From FEN-33 sp963768775 (lineage in GTDB: Archaea; Thermoplasmatota; Thermoplasmata; Methanomassiliicoccales; UBA472), in the NCBI GenBank assembly GCA_963768775.1, contig CAVYIY010000006.1, positions 558,001-622,000 on the forward strand: 64,000 bases of DNA, read 5' to 3'. A model generated the notes under the pieces. That model made no database searches and had not been told where the DNA came from. It was given only the letters and a program-made list of their open reading frames with translations. Below, piece by piece: positions 8,466 through 16,547 of the stretch; position 1 is the first letter of the stretch, and each line of letters opens with the position of its first letter. Position numbers and translations under genes: made by a program.

Positions 8466-8474
8466 ACTATAAGC
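8466..8474 (+). promoter_or_regulatory. TATA-like promoter for a leaderless CopZ-N-like gene
   Basis: CACTATAAG is centred about 27 bases before ATG 8497, the spacing expected when transcription starts at or next to the start codon. No Shine-Dalgarno sequence precedes that ATG, consistent with a leaderless mRNA. Confidence 0.45.
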
Positions 8475-8496
8475 GTTCAGGCTCCTTGCAAAAGAC

Positions 8497-8946
8497 ATGG
8501 CAATCTGCCCCGACTGCGGGAAGGAATCGATTGAAGTGGAAAGGGTCACAGTCGGCAATCATGCGAAGGAGACTTGCTGGCCGCTGGGAAATGAGAGGTT
8601 CTTCATCTGCGAGAATCCCGATTGCGACACCATTTACTTCTCCGAGTCGGGGAAGAATGTGCTCAAGAGGAAGGACGTCAAGACGCGGGTGACGTTCAAG
8701 GAGAGGGACGCACCTCGCCCGCTCTGCTACTGCAAACAGGTGACCGAAGAGGATGTCATCGTGGCAATTGAGAGGGGAGCCCGGAGCTTTGAAGAGGTAA
8801 AGAACTCCACTGGAATCGGGGGTGGAGGGCAATGCAAGATCACCAATCCAGCCGGTCGGTGCTGTTCCAGGAACTACCGGCCTTTCATCGAAAGGGAGCT
8901 TGCCAAGAGAGGAGCGAAGATCGATCGCCCCCTGAACATCGAATGA
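8497..8946 (+). CDS. CopZ N-terminal-like zinc/[2Fe-2S] protein
   Basis: A 149-residue cysteine-rich protein. The N-terminal half has zinc-ribbon-like cysteines C4/C7, C27, C38 and C43. The C-terminal half is a BFD-type [2Fe-2S] domain with CYC at 77-79, then GIGGGGQC (C113) and a CC pair at 122-123. This two-part layout matches the N-terminal domain of archaeal CopZ (known from Archaeoglobus fulgidus to bind a zinc and a [2Fe-2S] cluster), but the heavy-metal-associated copper-carrying domain is missing. It may therefore act as an electron donor or Fe-S carrier rather than a copper chaperone. It precedes the Mrp-like Fe-S carrier gene, with a non-coding gap of about 170 bases. Confidence 0.75.
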   Translation: MAICPDCGKESIEVERVTVGNHAKETCWPLGNERFFICENPDCDTIYFSESGKNVLKRKDVKTRVTFKERDAPRPLCYCKQVTEEDVIVAIERGARSFEEVKNSTGIGGGGQCKITNPAGRCCSRNYRPFIERELAKRGAKIDRPLNIE

Positions 8947-9122
8947 ACAGAGCCCTGAGCGAACGATCTAGGTTTGAGAGCTTCCAGGAAGAATTTGAAT
9001 CGAAGCCTGAAGACTCAATGTTAGACAAGGGGGATCATCCGAGCACGATATTGAACGGATTCAGATTGCTTTGAATTGACCCGCCTTCAGGCGAAAAGAG
9101 AAAATACCAGTTGCATCGTTCA

Positions 9123-10007
9123 ATGGTTCGACTGGCTAAGGCATGTCAATTGTATCCGCAGGCTGTGAAGATCATGGAAGATGACAAGATAGATGTGAAG
9201 ACGGTCCAGAGAGGGGACCTCAAGCTGATGAAGAACATGGGGCGCATCAAGCACAAGATCATCGTTACCAGCGGCAAGGGCGGGGTGGGCAAGTCCACCG
9301 TCGCCAGCAACATCGCCATGCTGCTGTCCATGCGCGGCTACGAGGTGGGGCTGCTGGATGCGGACATCCACGGTCCGAACATCCCCAAGATGTTCCACAT
9401 CGAGGATGAGGTGCTGCACGGCGACGCCGAGGGCATAATGCCGGTCATCGTCCCCCCGCATCTCAGGGTGATGTCGATGGCCTTCCTGGTGCAGAACTCC
9501 GACGAGCCCATCATCTGGCGCGGGCCGCTGAAGATCGGCGCATTGAGGCAGTTCCTCGCGGAGGTGCGCTGGGGCGAGCTGGATTTCCTGGTCATCGATC
9601 TGCCGCCGGGCACCGGGGACGAGCCGCTCACCATCATGCAGCTCCTCCCGGAGGCGGACGGCTCGGTGGTGGTGACCACGCCGCAGGACGTCGCCCTGCA
9701 GAACTCCCGCAAGTCAATCGGCTTCAGCCGGAAGCTGGACATCCCGGTCCTGGGCATCATCGAGAACATGTCCGGTCTGACTGCCCCCACTGCGGCAAGG
9801 AGATCGACCTCTTCAAGATCGGCGGAGGGCAGAAGGCCGCCGTGGAACTGGACGTCCCTTTCCTTGGGCCGGATACCGCTCGACCCCAAGGTCGTGACAT
9901 CGGGGGACGAGGGCATGCCCATCGTCATCTCCGACACGGACTCGCCGGCAGCAATCGCCTATGGCCAGATCGTCGACGAGATGCTCAAGCGGGTGGAGAA
10001 GGGATGA
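9123..10007 (+). CDS. Mrp/NBP35-family Fe-S cluster carrier ATPase with a compensated internal frameshift
   Basis: A P-loop ATPase (about 295 residues) that carries Fe-S clusters to apoproteins. The deviant Walker A SGKGGVGKST, LLDADIHGPN (switch I), IDLPPGTGD (Walker B region) and IENMSGL are diagnostic. After IENMSGL the displayed frame turns into an unnatural Ser/Arg/Pro-rich run for about 30 residues before returning to RIPLDPKVVTSGDEG. The next frame over the same bases encodes CPHCGKEIDLF...GGGQKAAVELD, the expected family sequence including the CxxC cluster ligand. One base is therefore missing near 9782 and one extra near 9870. Read literally the protein loses its cluster-bridging cysteines. 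The start may be TTG 9111, ATG 9123 or ATG 9174. Confidence 0.88.
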   Translation: MVRLAKACQLYPQAVKIMEDDKIDVKTVQRGDLKLMKNMGRIKHKIIVTSGKGGVGKSTVASNIAMLLSMRGYEVGLLDADIHGPNIPKMFHIEDEVLHGDAEGIMPVIVPPHLRVMSMAFLVQNSDEPIIWRGPLKIGALRQFLAEVRWGELDFLVIDLPPGTGDEPLTIMQLLPEADGSVVVTTPQDVALQNSRKSIGFSRKLDIPVLGIIENMSGLTAPTAARRSTSSRSAEGRRPPWNWTSLSLGRIPLDPKVVTSGDEGMPIVISDTDSPAAIAYGQIVDEMLKRVEKG

Positions 10008-10008
10008 G

Positions 10009-10336
10009 ATGAAGATCTGCGTGACGTCGACCGGCGAAGGACTGGACGATGAGCTGGACGAGGAGTTCGGCCATTGCGCCTATTTCATCGTCATCGATCC
10101 GGCGACGATGGAATACACCGCGGTGAAGAACGAAGGCCACGACGCGGAGATGGGCGCGGGGATCTACGCCGCCGAGACCATCGTGAAGCAAGGCTGCGAC
10201 GTCGTCATAACCGGCTGGGTCGGACCCCATGGGCAAAGGAAGCTCACCGCCAACAACATCCGCATCATCATGGACGAGGAAGGGCACGGTGCGGGAGGCG
10301 GTGGAGCGCTTCAAGAAGAAGCAGGGCGCCAAGTAG
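10009..10336 (+). CDS. NifX/NafY-like dinitrogenase iron-molybdenum cofactor family protein (frameshifted C-terminus)
   Basis: A small ribonuclease-H-like fold protein that binds metal clusters. It starts MKICVTSTGEGLDDELDEEFGHCAYFIVID and has VKQGCDVVITGWVGPHG in the middle, the normal family pattern. Methanogens usually carry these next to Mrp-type ATPases, as here, where only one base separates the stop and start. After IIMDEEG the original frame runs into the next gene. Skipping one G near 10280 gives GTVREAVERFKKKQGAK and a stop at 10334-10336, the normal family ending, so I annotate that. The role is probably Fe-S or metal-cluster handling together with Mrp; nitrogenase is not implied. 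Confidence 0.78.
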
Positions 10337-10384
10337 CGCTTCGAGCAAACGAATTCCGATTCGCGCGACGAAGGAGTGAGGATA

Positions 10385-10797
10385 ATGAAGGAAGCGAGAG
10401 CGAAGGAGTATGCCGAGCACTTCGAGCACATGGAGAGCACCCTGAGGGGGCTCCCGGAATGGCCGGCGGATGACGTGAGACGGCAGGCGGACCTCGCTGA
10501 CGCATCCACGCCGCCGTGGACGAGGCGCTCAATATGGCGAGGATGCTGCTCAAGGACCTGGGGCACGAGCTGGGGGACGACGAGCAGAACCTGACGACCC
10601 TGCAGGACGAGTTCATCCTCACCGACGCCATGATGGACCGGATGAGGGCGGCCATCGCCTTCAGGGACCAGACGCTCTCCGGTTCGGTAGTACTCGAGGG
10701 TGTCGTTCTGACAGAGAAGATCGAGCACGTCAAGTACACCCTGCTCGAGCTGATGGACCTCTTCAAGGAGGTATTGGAGGACGACCTGGCGGATTAG
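10385..10797 (+). pseudogene. hypothetical helical protein, frameshifted
   Basis: Two frames together make one plausible all-helical protein of about 137 residues. The first runs from ATG 10385 (GGAG eight bases upstream) as MKEARAKEYAEHFEHMESTL up to about 10497. The second continues as IHAAVDEALNMARMLLKDLG to the stop at 10795-10797. A single-base indel near 10497 separates them. The second half is amphipathic and ends in the acidic LFKEVLEDDLAD. I recognise no family. It follows the NifX-like gene by about 50 bases and may be in the same operon. The gene is called broken because it cannot be translated as written, but an assembly error is the likelier cause. Confidence 0.55.
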
Positions 10798-10843
10798 CCA
10801 AAAGGCTGATGCGACAGAAGACAATTCCATTCATGGAGCAGGC

Positions 10844-11410
10844 ATGAAGAAGAGGTGCGCTTGGTCATCGACGGACCCGCTGGTCATCGCATACCACGAC
10901 GAAGAGTGGGGCACGCCGGTGCACGATGACGATCTGCTTTTCGAGTTCCTCACCCTGGAAGAGGCGCAGGCCGGGCTGAGCTGGACCACGATCCTGCGGA
11001 AGAGGGAAGGCTACCGGGCGGCGTTCGATCGTTTCGACATTGCCAAGGTCGCCCGCTACGACAGCAAGAAGATCGAGGAGCTGGTGCACGATGCCAGCAT
11101 CGTGAGGAACCGCCGCAAGATCGAGTCAGCGGCTCAGAACGCCAGAGCGGTCATCGAGGTGCGGAAGGAGTTCGGCAGCTTCGACGCCTATCTTTGGGCG
11201 TTCGTCGGCGGCAGACCGATCCACGGAGGATGGAAGGGACTGAAGGAGATACCTCCGTCCACCGTCGAATCCAAGAGGATGAGCGCTGCCTTGGCAAGCC
11301 GGGGCTTCCGCTTCGTCGGGCCAACGATATGTTACGCGCTCATGCAGGCGGTGGGGATGGCGAACGATCACACCGTCGACTGCTACCGCTACGCTGAGCT
11401 AAGCCATTGA
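10844..11410 (+). CDS. tag: DNA-3-methyladenine glycosylase I
   Basis: A 188-residue base-excision repair enzyme that removes 3-methyladenine from alkylated DNA. It is full length and collinear with E. coli Tag. The zinc ligands are present as C5, H18, H176 and C180, the active-site region is LEEAQAGLSW (E39, W47), and FVGPTICYALMQAVGMANDH is the conserved C-terminal signature. The ATG at 10844 has GGAG five bases upstream. It converges with the HdrA/MvhD gene, whose reading frame overlaps its last 71 bases. Tag enzymes are mainly bacterial, so acquisition by transfer is possible, but base composition does not stand out here. Confidence 0.93.
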   Translation: MKKRCAWSSTDPLVIAYHDEEWGTPVHDDDLLFEFLTLEEAQAGLSWTTILRKREGYRAAFDRFDIAKVARYDSKKIEELVHDASIVRNRRKIESAAQNARAVIEVRKEFGSFDAYLWAFVGGRPIHGGWKGLKEIPPSTVESKRMSAALASRGFRFVGPTICYALMQAVGMANDHTVDCYRYAELSH

Positions 11411-12623
11411 ATGCTTGCCTTTCACCCGGAACGATCTGGTCCTCCGAATTCAGATTTGGTTCCGGGCGCGCAAGCGCCGCCTCGGAGATTCCGCCGCCGA
11501 ACTGATAGTCCGTGGAGTATACCCGCTCCCCCGGCTCCGGCGTCCGCGTCGGGTTCGGACCGATCTCCTTGATCCTCTCGATGAACGCCTCCACCTCTTG
11601 CTGGTACAGCTCCGGCTGGTCCGAGTCGACGAAGGCGGTCCTGAACCGCGATTGGTCGAAGCCGAGCTGATGAATCACTTCCTTCAGCAGCAGCATGCGC
11701 CGGTTGGTGCGGATGCTCCCCACCTCGTAATGGCATCTCCCCGGCTTCCCTGCCAAGATCAGCACGCCGTCCGCTCCTCGGGAGAGGGCGCGCATGACCC
11801 ATTCCGGGTCCACCCGCGCCGAGCACATGGTACGGATGACCTTGAAAGATGCCTGGCTCTGCAGCCGCTTCAGGCCAGCGAGGTCCCCGGCGGCGTACGA
11901 GCACCAGTTGCAGGCGAAAACCACGATGTTGGGGAAACCTTCGTCCTCGGTGGCGCGGGTCGGTGTCAAAGCATCGATCTCGGCGGTCACCTCCAGGTTG
12001 GAGAAGCAGCTCTGGTCCATGGCGGCGGAGGGGCAGGCGGCGACGCAGGCGCCGCAGCCTTCGCACATCTTCGGGTCCACCTGTGCCACCTTGCGTCCGG
12101 GCCGGCCGGGGTCGTCGATCAGCTTGACGGCGCTCACCCGGCAGGTCGACAGGCAGATGCCGCAGCCAGAGCAGTTCTCCGGCTTCGCCACCGCCTTGTT
12201 GTCGCTCTCCTTCGGGCCGGTCGCCGCCAGCTTCGCCACGGCCGCGGAGATCATTGTCGCCGCCTTCGCGGTCGCCATCTCCCGATCGCCATGGATGAAG
12301 GCGCATTGCTCCCTGATGTTCGCCATCTCCATGAGGCAGCCCTTCACCTTGCCTTGCTCTGCGGCCTCGCGGAACTCCTTGCCGTAGAGCAGCGGCGAGC
12401 AGGCGGCCACTGCAATTCGCTCCAGTCTCTCCGTCACTATCTTCTCGGTGATCTGCTTCCTTTCCTCCGGATGACAGAGGAAGTCGACCGTCGAAACATG
12501 CACGACGCCGCCCAAGCCCTTGGCCTCGGCCTCGAGCAGCCCCATGTCGATCGTCAGCGGAATGGTCCCGCCGCAAGTGCAGATGAAGACCCCGGTCCTG
12601 GAACTCTGATCATTTTCACTCAT
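11340..12623 (-). CDS. HdrA N-terminal/ferredoxin module fused to MvhD-like domain
   Basis: About 427 residues in three parts. First is the HdrA N-terminal domain (GVFICTCGGTI, HPEERKQITEKI, AACSPLLY, EMANIREQCAFIHG). Next are two [4Fe-4S] ferredoxin motifs (CSGCGICLSTC and CEGCGACVAAC). Last is an MvhD domain (FACNWCSYAAGDLAGLKRLQ, IRTMCSARVDPEWVMRAL, GADGVLILAGKPGRCHY). MvhD passes electrons from a hydrogenase or similar donor to Hdr. The FAD domain normally between the HdrA parts is missing, and a lone HdrA FAD module occurs at 2790-3800. ATG 12623 has GGTGG seven bases upstream. The last 40 residues after the QFGGG segment are low-complexity and overlap tag, so the true stop may differ. 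Confidence 0.85.
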   Translation of the reverse strand: MSENDQSSRTGVFICTCGGTIPLTIDMGLLEAEAKGLGGVVHVSTVDFLCHPEERKQITEKIVTERLERIAVAACSPLLYGKEFREAAEQGKVKGCLMEMANIREQCAFIHGDREMATAKAATMISAAVAKLAATGPKESDNKAVAKPENCSGCGICLSTCRVSAVKLIDDPGRPGRKVAQVDPKMCEGCGACVAACPSAAMDQSCFSNLEVTAEIDALTPTRATEDEGFPNIVVFACNWCSYAAGDLAGLKRLQSQASFKVIRTMCSARVDPEWVMRALSRGADGVLILAGKPGRCHYEVGSIRTNRRMLLLKEVIHQLGFDQSRFRTAFVDSDQPELYQQEVEAFIERIKEIGPNPTRTPEPGERVYSTDYQFGGGISEAALARPEPNLNSEDQIVPGERQAFNGLAQRSGSSRRCDRSPSPPPA

Positions 12624-12680
12624 GAAATTTCCACCGCTCGAATACCTGCGTCGCAGATCGGTTTTCTTCATTCATGGAAG

Positions 12681-12690
12681 CTGTATATAT
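12681..12690. promoter_or_regulatory. divergent TATA region between the HdrA/MvhD and flavoprotein genes
   Basis: GTATATATCT is nearly palindromic and lies in the 175-base divergent spacer, about 60 bases before ATG 12623. On the other strand a second AT patch (CTATTATG near 12757) is better placed for the flavoprotein start at 12799. Confidence 0.4.
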
Positions 12691-12798
12691 CTTAGACTGA
12701 AAATTTAGCATACCATCAGAAGCAAACGGCTCGGGCTGAGCTCTCCTAGCGCAACCCTATTATGCACCCTAAGCCGGTCACCCGGCAAAGGTGCTGAG

Positions 12799-13374
12799 AT
12801 GAAATTGGTGGCGGTCAACGGGAGCCCGCGCAAGAACGGAAACACCGCGGCCATGCTCAAGGAGATCGTAGCGCTGGCAGAGAAGAAGGGCATCCAGACC
12901 AGGTACTTCGACCTGGTGGACCTAAAGATCTCCGACTGCAAGGGCTGCCAGAACTGCAAGACGAACCAGGTGTGCGCTCAGAAGGACGATATGCTCCCGG
13001 TGATCGAGGCGATGCAGGAGTCCGAATTCGTGCTCCTCGGCTCCCCGATTTACATGGGCGACGAAACCGGGCTAATGAAGTGCATGGCGGACCGGCTCTA
13101 CTGCTTACTGGCGCCGGGCGAGAGCGACGGGATGTACAAGACCAGGCTGGCACCGGGAAAGAAGGTCATGCTGCTAATGACCTGTGGCCTAGCCAATGGC
13201 GACAAGCTCTACAATTATGTCCTCACCCGCTACTTCAAGCTCCTGGTGAAGCTACTGGAATTCGATGATTATCACTCCTACATCATCGGCGGGGTGGACC
13301 CGAACGTGGATGTCCGCACCATGAAGCAGGCAAAGGAAGCGATGGAGGAAGCGGACCGGTACCTTACCGTTTGA
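12799..13374 (+). CDS. NADPH-dependent FMN reductase / iron-sulfur flavoprotein-like protein
   Basis: A 191-residue flavodoxin-fold protein. The FMN phosphate loop is VNGSPRKNGNTAAML at residues 6-20. A cysteine cluster CKGCQNCKTNQVC (about 47-59) matches the compact 4Fe-4S motif of archaeal iron-sulfur flavoproteins, and LLGSPIYMGDETGLMK is the second flavin-binding loop. Such proteins are cytosolic electron carriers that reduce O2, peroxide or small substrates from ferredoxin or NAD(P)H. It diverges from the HdrA/MvhD gene, so the two may share regulation. AAGGTG lies just before the ATG. A similar paralogue is at 19071-19649. Confidence 0.87.
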   Translation: MKLVAVNGSPRKNGNTAAMLKEIVALAEKKGIQTRYFDLVDLKISDCKGCQNCKTNQVCAQKDDMLPVIEAMQESEFVLLGSPIYMGDETGLMKCMADRLYCLLAPGESDGMYKTRLAPGKKVMLLMTCGLANGDKLYNYVLTRYFKLLVKLLEFDDYHSYIIGGVDPNVDVRTMKQAKEAMEEADRYLTV

Positions 13375-13507
13375 TTGAAATCAGGGAGCGATACGCCTTT
13401 CTGCGAAGTTCCGGAGAAATTAGCTTTCAATTCTAGCTATCGACCCCAAAGAATCTGGATCTATGACGCCATAACCACGGTAAAGGCAGCAATTGATAAA
13501 GCACTAA

Positions 13508-13522
13508 ACGCCGATATGGCGT
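13508..13522. promoter_or_regulatory. 15-base palindrome upstream of the BspA-type surface gene
   Basis: ACGCC-GATAT-GGCGT is a perfect inverted repeat with a five-base centre. It lies about 55-70 bases before the likely start 13578 and just after an AT-rich AATTGATAAAGC stretch that could be box A. The position fits an operator that blocks or helps initiation. Confidence 0.3.
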
Positions 13523-13577
13523 GAGAATCAAGACTCAAGTTCCTGCGAATTGAGCCATGATTTCAATGATAGGTGTT

Positions 13578-15224
13578 TCAATGAGGCAAAGGTCAGACAG
13601 AGGTCTGTTATCGGCGACCCTCGTGGTGATATTGCTAATGGGCGCGTTCTTCGTCGTTCCCACGGGAACGGCGTCCGCGGCCCAGGACGGCGACTTCACG
13701 TATACCACAGGCGGCGACCCCATCGTCGCTACGGTCACCGACTACACAGGTGCTGGTGGATCGATCAACATCCCCACCACATTGGGCGGATATCCCACGG
13801 TCGCCATCGGGGACTATGCATTCTCCACACCCAATTATCCTTTGACATCGGTGACTGTCCCCGATAGCGTCACGTCCATCGGCATCTACGCCTTCGCCAA
13901 CTGCAATGCCATGAGTTCGGTGCATCTCGGCAGCGGTCTCACGACCATCGGGCACCACGCCTTCTATGATTGCCATGATCTTTCTTCCTTGACCATACCC
14001 GACAGCGTGATTTCGATCGGGTTGGGCGCGTTCTATAATTGCGCCCTCATGACATCGGTGACCATCGGCAACAGCGTCACGACCATCGATGCAGGGGCGT
14101 TCATCAACTGCCTCTCCCTTTCCTCCTTGACCATTCCGGACAGCGTCACGACGATCGGCTTCATGGCTTTCTACCGCTGCAACGCGCTGGTCCAGGTGGA
14201 TATCGGAAATAGCGTCGCCGCCATAGGGTACATGGCGTTCAGCAACTGCACGTCGCTCGCCACCGTGACCGTCCCTGACAGCACGACCTCCATCGGATAT
14301 GACGCCTTCTCAGACTGCCCCTCACTAGCAGCCGTCACCGTGGGCAGCGGGGTGACTAGCATCGGGTACGAGGCGTTCCGCAACTGCACCGGGTTGACTT
14401 CGATTTCCTTCCGAGGGCTGGTCGCACCATCGGTCGGCACCGACTGGATCCTCGACACTCCGGCGGGGATAAGGGGGCACGCCTATGCCGCCTCGGATTT
14501 CCCCACTCCTGGAAATGAATTCAACGGATTGATGATGGGCGAGGTCTTGTCCCCGACGCCGAGCGCGCCCGTCGGTCCCATTGCCATACGGGGCAACGCC
14601 CAAGTGATGTTGACATGGAGCATCCCTGCGGACAGTGGTACCAGTGCCATCACCAGCTACTATATCTACCGTTCCACCACGGAGACAGGAACGTATATCT
14701 TGATGGGCTCGACATCGGGCTTGAGCTATATCGACTCGGGCCTGACCAACGGTCAGACCTATTGGTATAACATTAGCGCGGTCAACGCCGCCGGCGAAGG
14801 AGAGAAGACCACGCTGGTATCATCCACGCCCTGCACCGTGCCCAACGCCCCGATAATATGTCAAACGGTGAACGGCTCATCGTACGCCAACTTGACCTGG
14901 AATTCCAACGGTAACGGAGGCAGCGCGATAACCGGCTACAGGCTCTATCGGTCGAACGCTTCGGATGGCGAGTTCATCCTGATCGCATCACCCTCAGCAC
15001 CGAGCTATCATGATGCCGCCCTCACCACTGGTCAGACCTACTGGTACAAGGTCAGCGCCGTGAATGCGGCGGGCGAAAGCGCCAACAGCTCCGCATTTTC
15101 GGCTCTAGTGCCTCTACCCGTCACCCCGAGCGGAGACGCCACGCTGCTGCTGGTGGCAGCAGTGATCACCATCGGGATCGCCTTGGTCGCGGTGCTTATG
15201 TTGATGCGCCGGGGCAAGAAGTAG
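13578..15224 (+). CDS. BspA-type leucine-rich-repeat surface protein with two FN3 domains
   Basis: An exported cell-surface protein of about 548 residues. A signal peptide or anchor (LLSATLVVILLMGAFFV, ending TASAAQ) is followed by about eight BspA-like LRR repeats of 23 residues, with the recurring theme GxxAFxNCxxLxSVTIPDSVTSI (residues about 65-290). Next come two fibronectin-III domains (about 335-515), then a C-terminal membrane helix LLLVAAVITIGIALVAVLML and an RRGKK stop-transfer tail. BspA-LRR proteins mediate adhesion in host-associated microbes. I start at the third ATG (13578), which has AGGTG five bases upstream; ATGs at 13557 and 13566 are possible. The FN3 repeats resemble those of the giant protein at 32570. 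Confidence 0.88.
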   Translation, partial: SMRQRSDRGLLSATLVVILLMGAFFVVPTGTASAAQDGDFTYTTGGDPIVATVTDYTGAGGSINIPTTLGGYPTVAIGDYAFSTPNYPLTSVTVPDSVTSIGIYAFANCNAMSSVHLGSGLTTIGHHAFYDCHDLSSLTIPDSVISIGLGAFYNCALMTSVTIGNSVTTIDAGAFINCLSLSSLTIPDSVTTIGFMAFYRCNALVQVDIGNSVAAIGYMAFSNCTSLATVTVPDSTTSIGYDAFSDCPSLAAVTVGSGVTSIGYEAFRNCTGLTSISFRGLVAPSVGTDWILDTPAGIRGHAYAASDFPTPGNEFNGLMMGEVLSPTPSAPVGPIAIRGNAQVMLTWSIPADSGTSAITSYYIYRSTTETGTYILMGSTSGLSYIDSGLTNGQTYWYNISAVNAAGEGEKTTLVSSTPCTVPNAPIICQTVNGSSYANLTWNSNGNGGSAITGYRLYRSNASDGEFILIASPSAPSYHDAALTTGQTYWYKVSAVNAAGESANSSAFSALVPLPVTPSGDATLLLVAAVITIGIALVAVLMLMRRGKK

Positions 15225-15357
15225 CCGAGCGATTAAACCACTTCTATTTTCCCTCTTTTCCGAATTGCCGAAATGCGCTAGAATTCTCGTGAGGATCGCG
15301 ATGCCTCCAGGTTTGAAGACTGAAAAGTATTTCTGGGCGCTAGCCATCTGCTGACCG

Positions 15358-16404
15358 ATGCCACGCAGAGAGACCATTTTCGCCTGCCCTCATTGCGGTT
15401 CACGGGACATAGAGCCCAAGGTTTTGGTGGGCGGGCCGATGGCCGGGGTCGACAACGACGACCGCACCTTCCGCTGCCGGGCCTGCGGCAAGAGCGCGGT
15501 ACCGATCACGTTCAGCTCCACCGAGGACTGGATCCACTTCCGCCAAAGCAAGATCAGGGGCAAGGAGCAGGAGAAGGCCAGGCCCGAATTCTCCTCCGTT
15601 CCGATACTGCCTGTCGACACCAGGCCGCTGCTGTCGGTGGGCGGCGTGGACATACCGATCCTCAAGCTCGCCGAGGTGGTCGACCTGCGCTGGGACGGTT
15701 CCAACATACAGCGGAACGACTACCACGTCCCCTTCGATCGCTATTGGCGTGCGATCTCGGGCCAGCGGTACAACGCCTCCGACATTCTGCTCATGGATCT
15801 ATCGGGCGTCCGCAACGGCCAGCCGAACTTCCGGGTGCTCCGCGAGCTGGTCAAGCACAAGTACGACGTCTGGCTTGACCTGGGGATCCGGTCGGAGGCG
15901 GACCTGTACGACGCATTCGCCATAGAGATCTCCAGGGCATTGGTCGATACGTCCCTCTGTGGCTCGCTCAAGCTTTTCGAGGAGCTATTCGCATTATCCG
16001 ACCGCTGCGTTCCCTGCGTCCAAGTCGCCAATGGTGAGGTGATCTGGAGAAAATCAAACGCAGGCCCGGCGAGCATCAAGGCGTCGATCAAGGCGATGAA
16101 GGACATCGGGTTCGAGGAAGTGGCGGTGATCGACGTGCGTCGCCTGGGCACCAAATTGGGCGTCACCGAGGAGATGCTGGGCGAACTCGAGGGCGCTGAG
16201 GTCAGGGTGATCGTCGGCGGAGGCGTGCTCGAGACCGATGTGGACCGCATCAAAGCCAAGGGGCTCAAGGGCGCTTTCATCGATCCCTTCACCCCGATAA
16301 TCAATGACATCGTCGCTGAGGTGGGCGAGGACAAGGAGTTCGTTAGCGCTCCGGCGACGGTGGCGAAGAAGGCGCGGAGCGGCAATTACCTGGCGACCGA
16401 CTGA
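15358..16404 (+). CDS. HisA/HisF-related TIM-barrel protein with N-terminal zinc ribbon
   Basis: A 348-residue protein. Residues 1-45 hold a zinc ribbon (CPHCGSRD...FRCRACGK). Residues about 100-330 form a TIM barrel of the archaeal HisA/HisF-related group: LKLAEVVDLRWDGS at the first strand, VWLDLGIRSEADLYD in the middle, AVIDVRRLG, and VRVIVGGGVLETDVDRI with the phosphate-binding glycine motif. True HisA/HisF act on phosphoribosyl intermediates of histidine synthesis. This branch lacks an assigned reaction and the ribbon domain is unusual. There is no ribosome site at ATG 15358. A GTATTT patch about 30 bases upstream suggests a leaderless transcript. Confidence 0.78.
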   Translation: MPRRETIFACPHCGSRDIEPKVLVGGPMAGVDNDDRTFRCRACGKSAVPITFSSTEDWIHFRQSKIRGKEQEKARPEFSSVPILPVDTRPLLSVGGVDIPILKLAEVVDLRWDGSNIQRNDYHVPFDRYWRAISGQRYNASDILLMDLSGVRNGQPNFRVLRELVKHKYDVWLDLGIRSEADLYDAFAIEISRALVDTSLCGSLKLFEELFALSDRCVPCVQVANGEVIWRKSNAGPASIKASIKAMKDIGFEEVAVIDVRRLGTKLGVTEEMLGELEGAEVRVIVGGGVLETDVDRIKAKGLKGAFIDPFTPIINDIVAEVGEDKEFVSAPATVAKKARSGNYLATD

Positions 16405-16471
16405 TCGAGCCGCCCGGTCCAAGCATGAATGATGAAGCCCGACCAGGACCTCGGAGCGCTCGGGCAGGTCT

Positions 16472-16489
16472 ATTATCTAAGAAGATAAT
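16472..16489. promoter_or_regulatory. perfect inverted repeat upstream of the response-regulator gene
   Basis: ATTATCT-AAGA-AGATAAT is a 7-base perfect inverted repeat in an AT-rich pocket 60-75 bases before ATG 16548. It could be an operator overlapping the promoter. A terminator for the gene ending at 16404 is less likely because no T-run follows. Confidence 0.35.
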
Positions 16490-16547
16490 GATGGTGTGAT
16501 AAGTTGAGGCAAGAAAGGACGGGGCTGCCGGGCACGAGGGAGATCTG

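Noticed and set aside
10337..10473. Extended C-terminus of the NifX-like gene
   Set aside because: It is frameshifted sequence; the corrected frame ends in the family-typical FKKKQGAK at 10336.
11415..12695. Long plus-strand open frame over the HdrA/MvhD gene
   Set aside because: A shadow of a GC-rich gene; the minus strand holds the ferredoxin and MvhD motifs.
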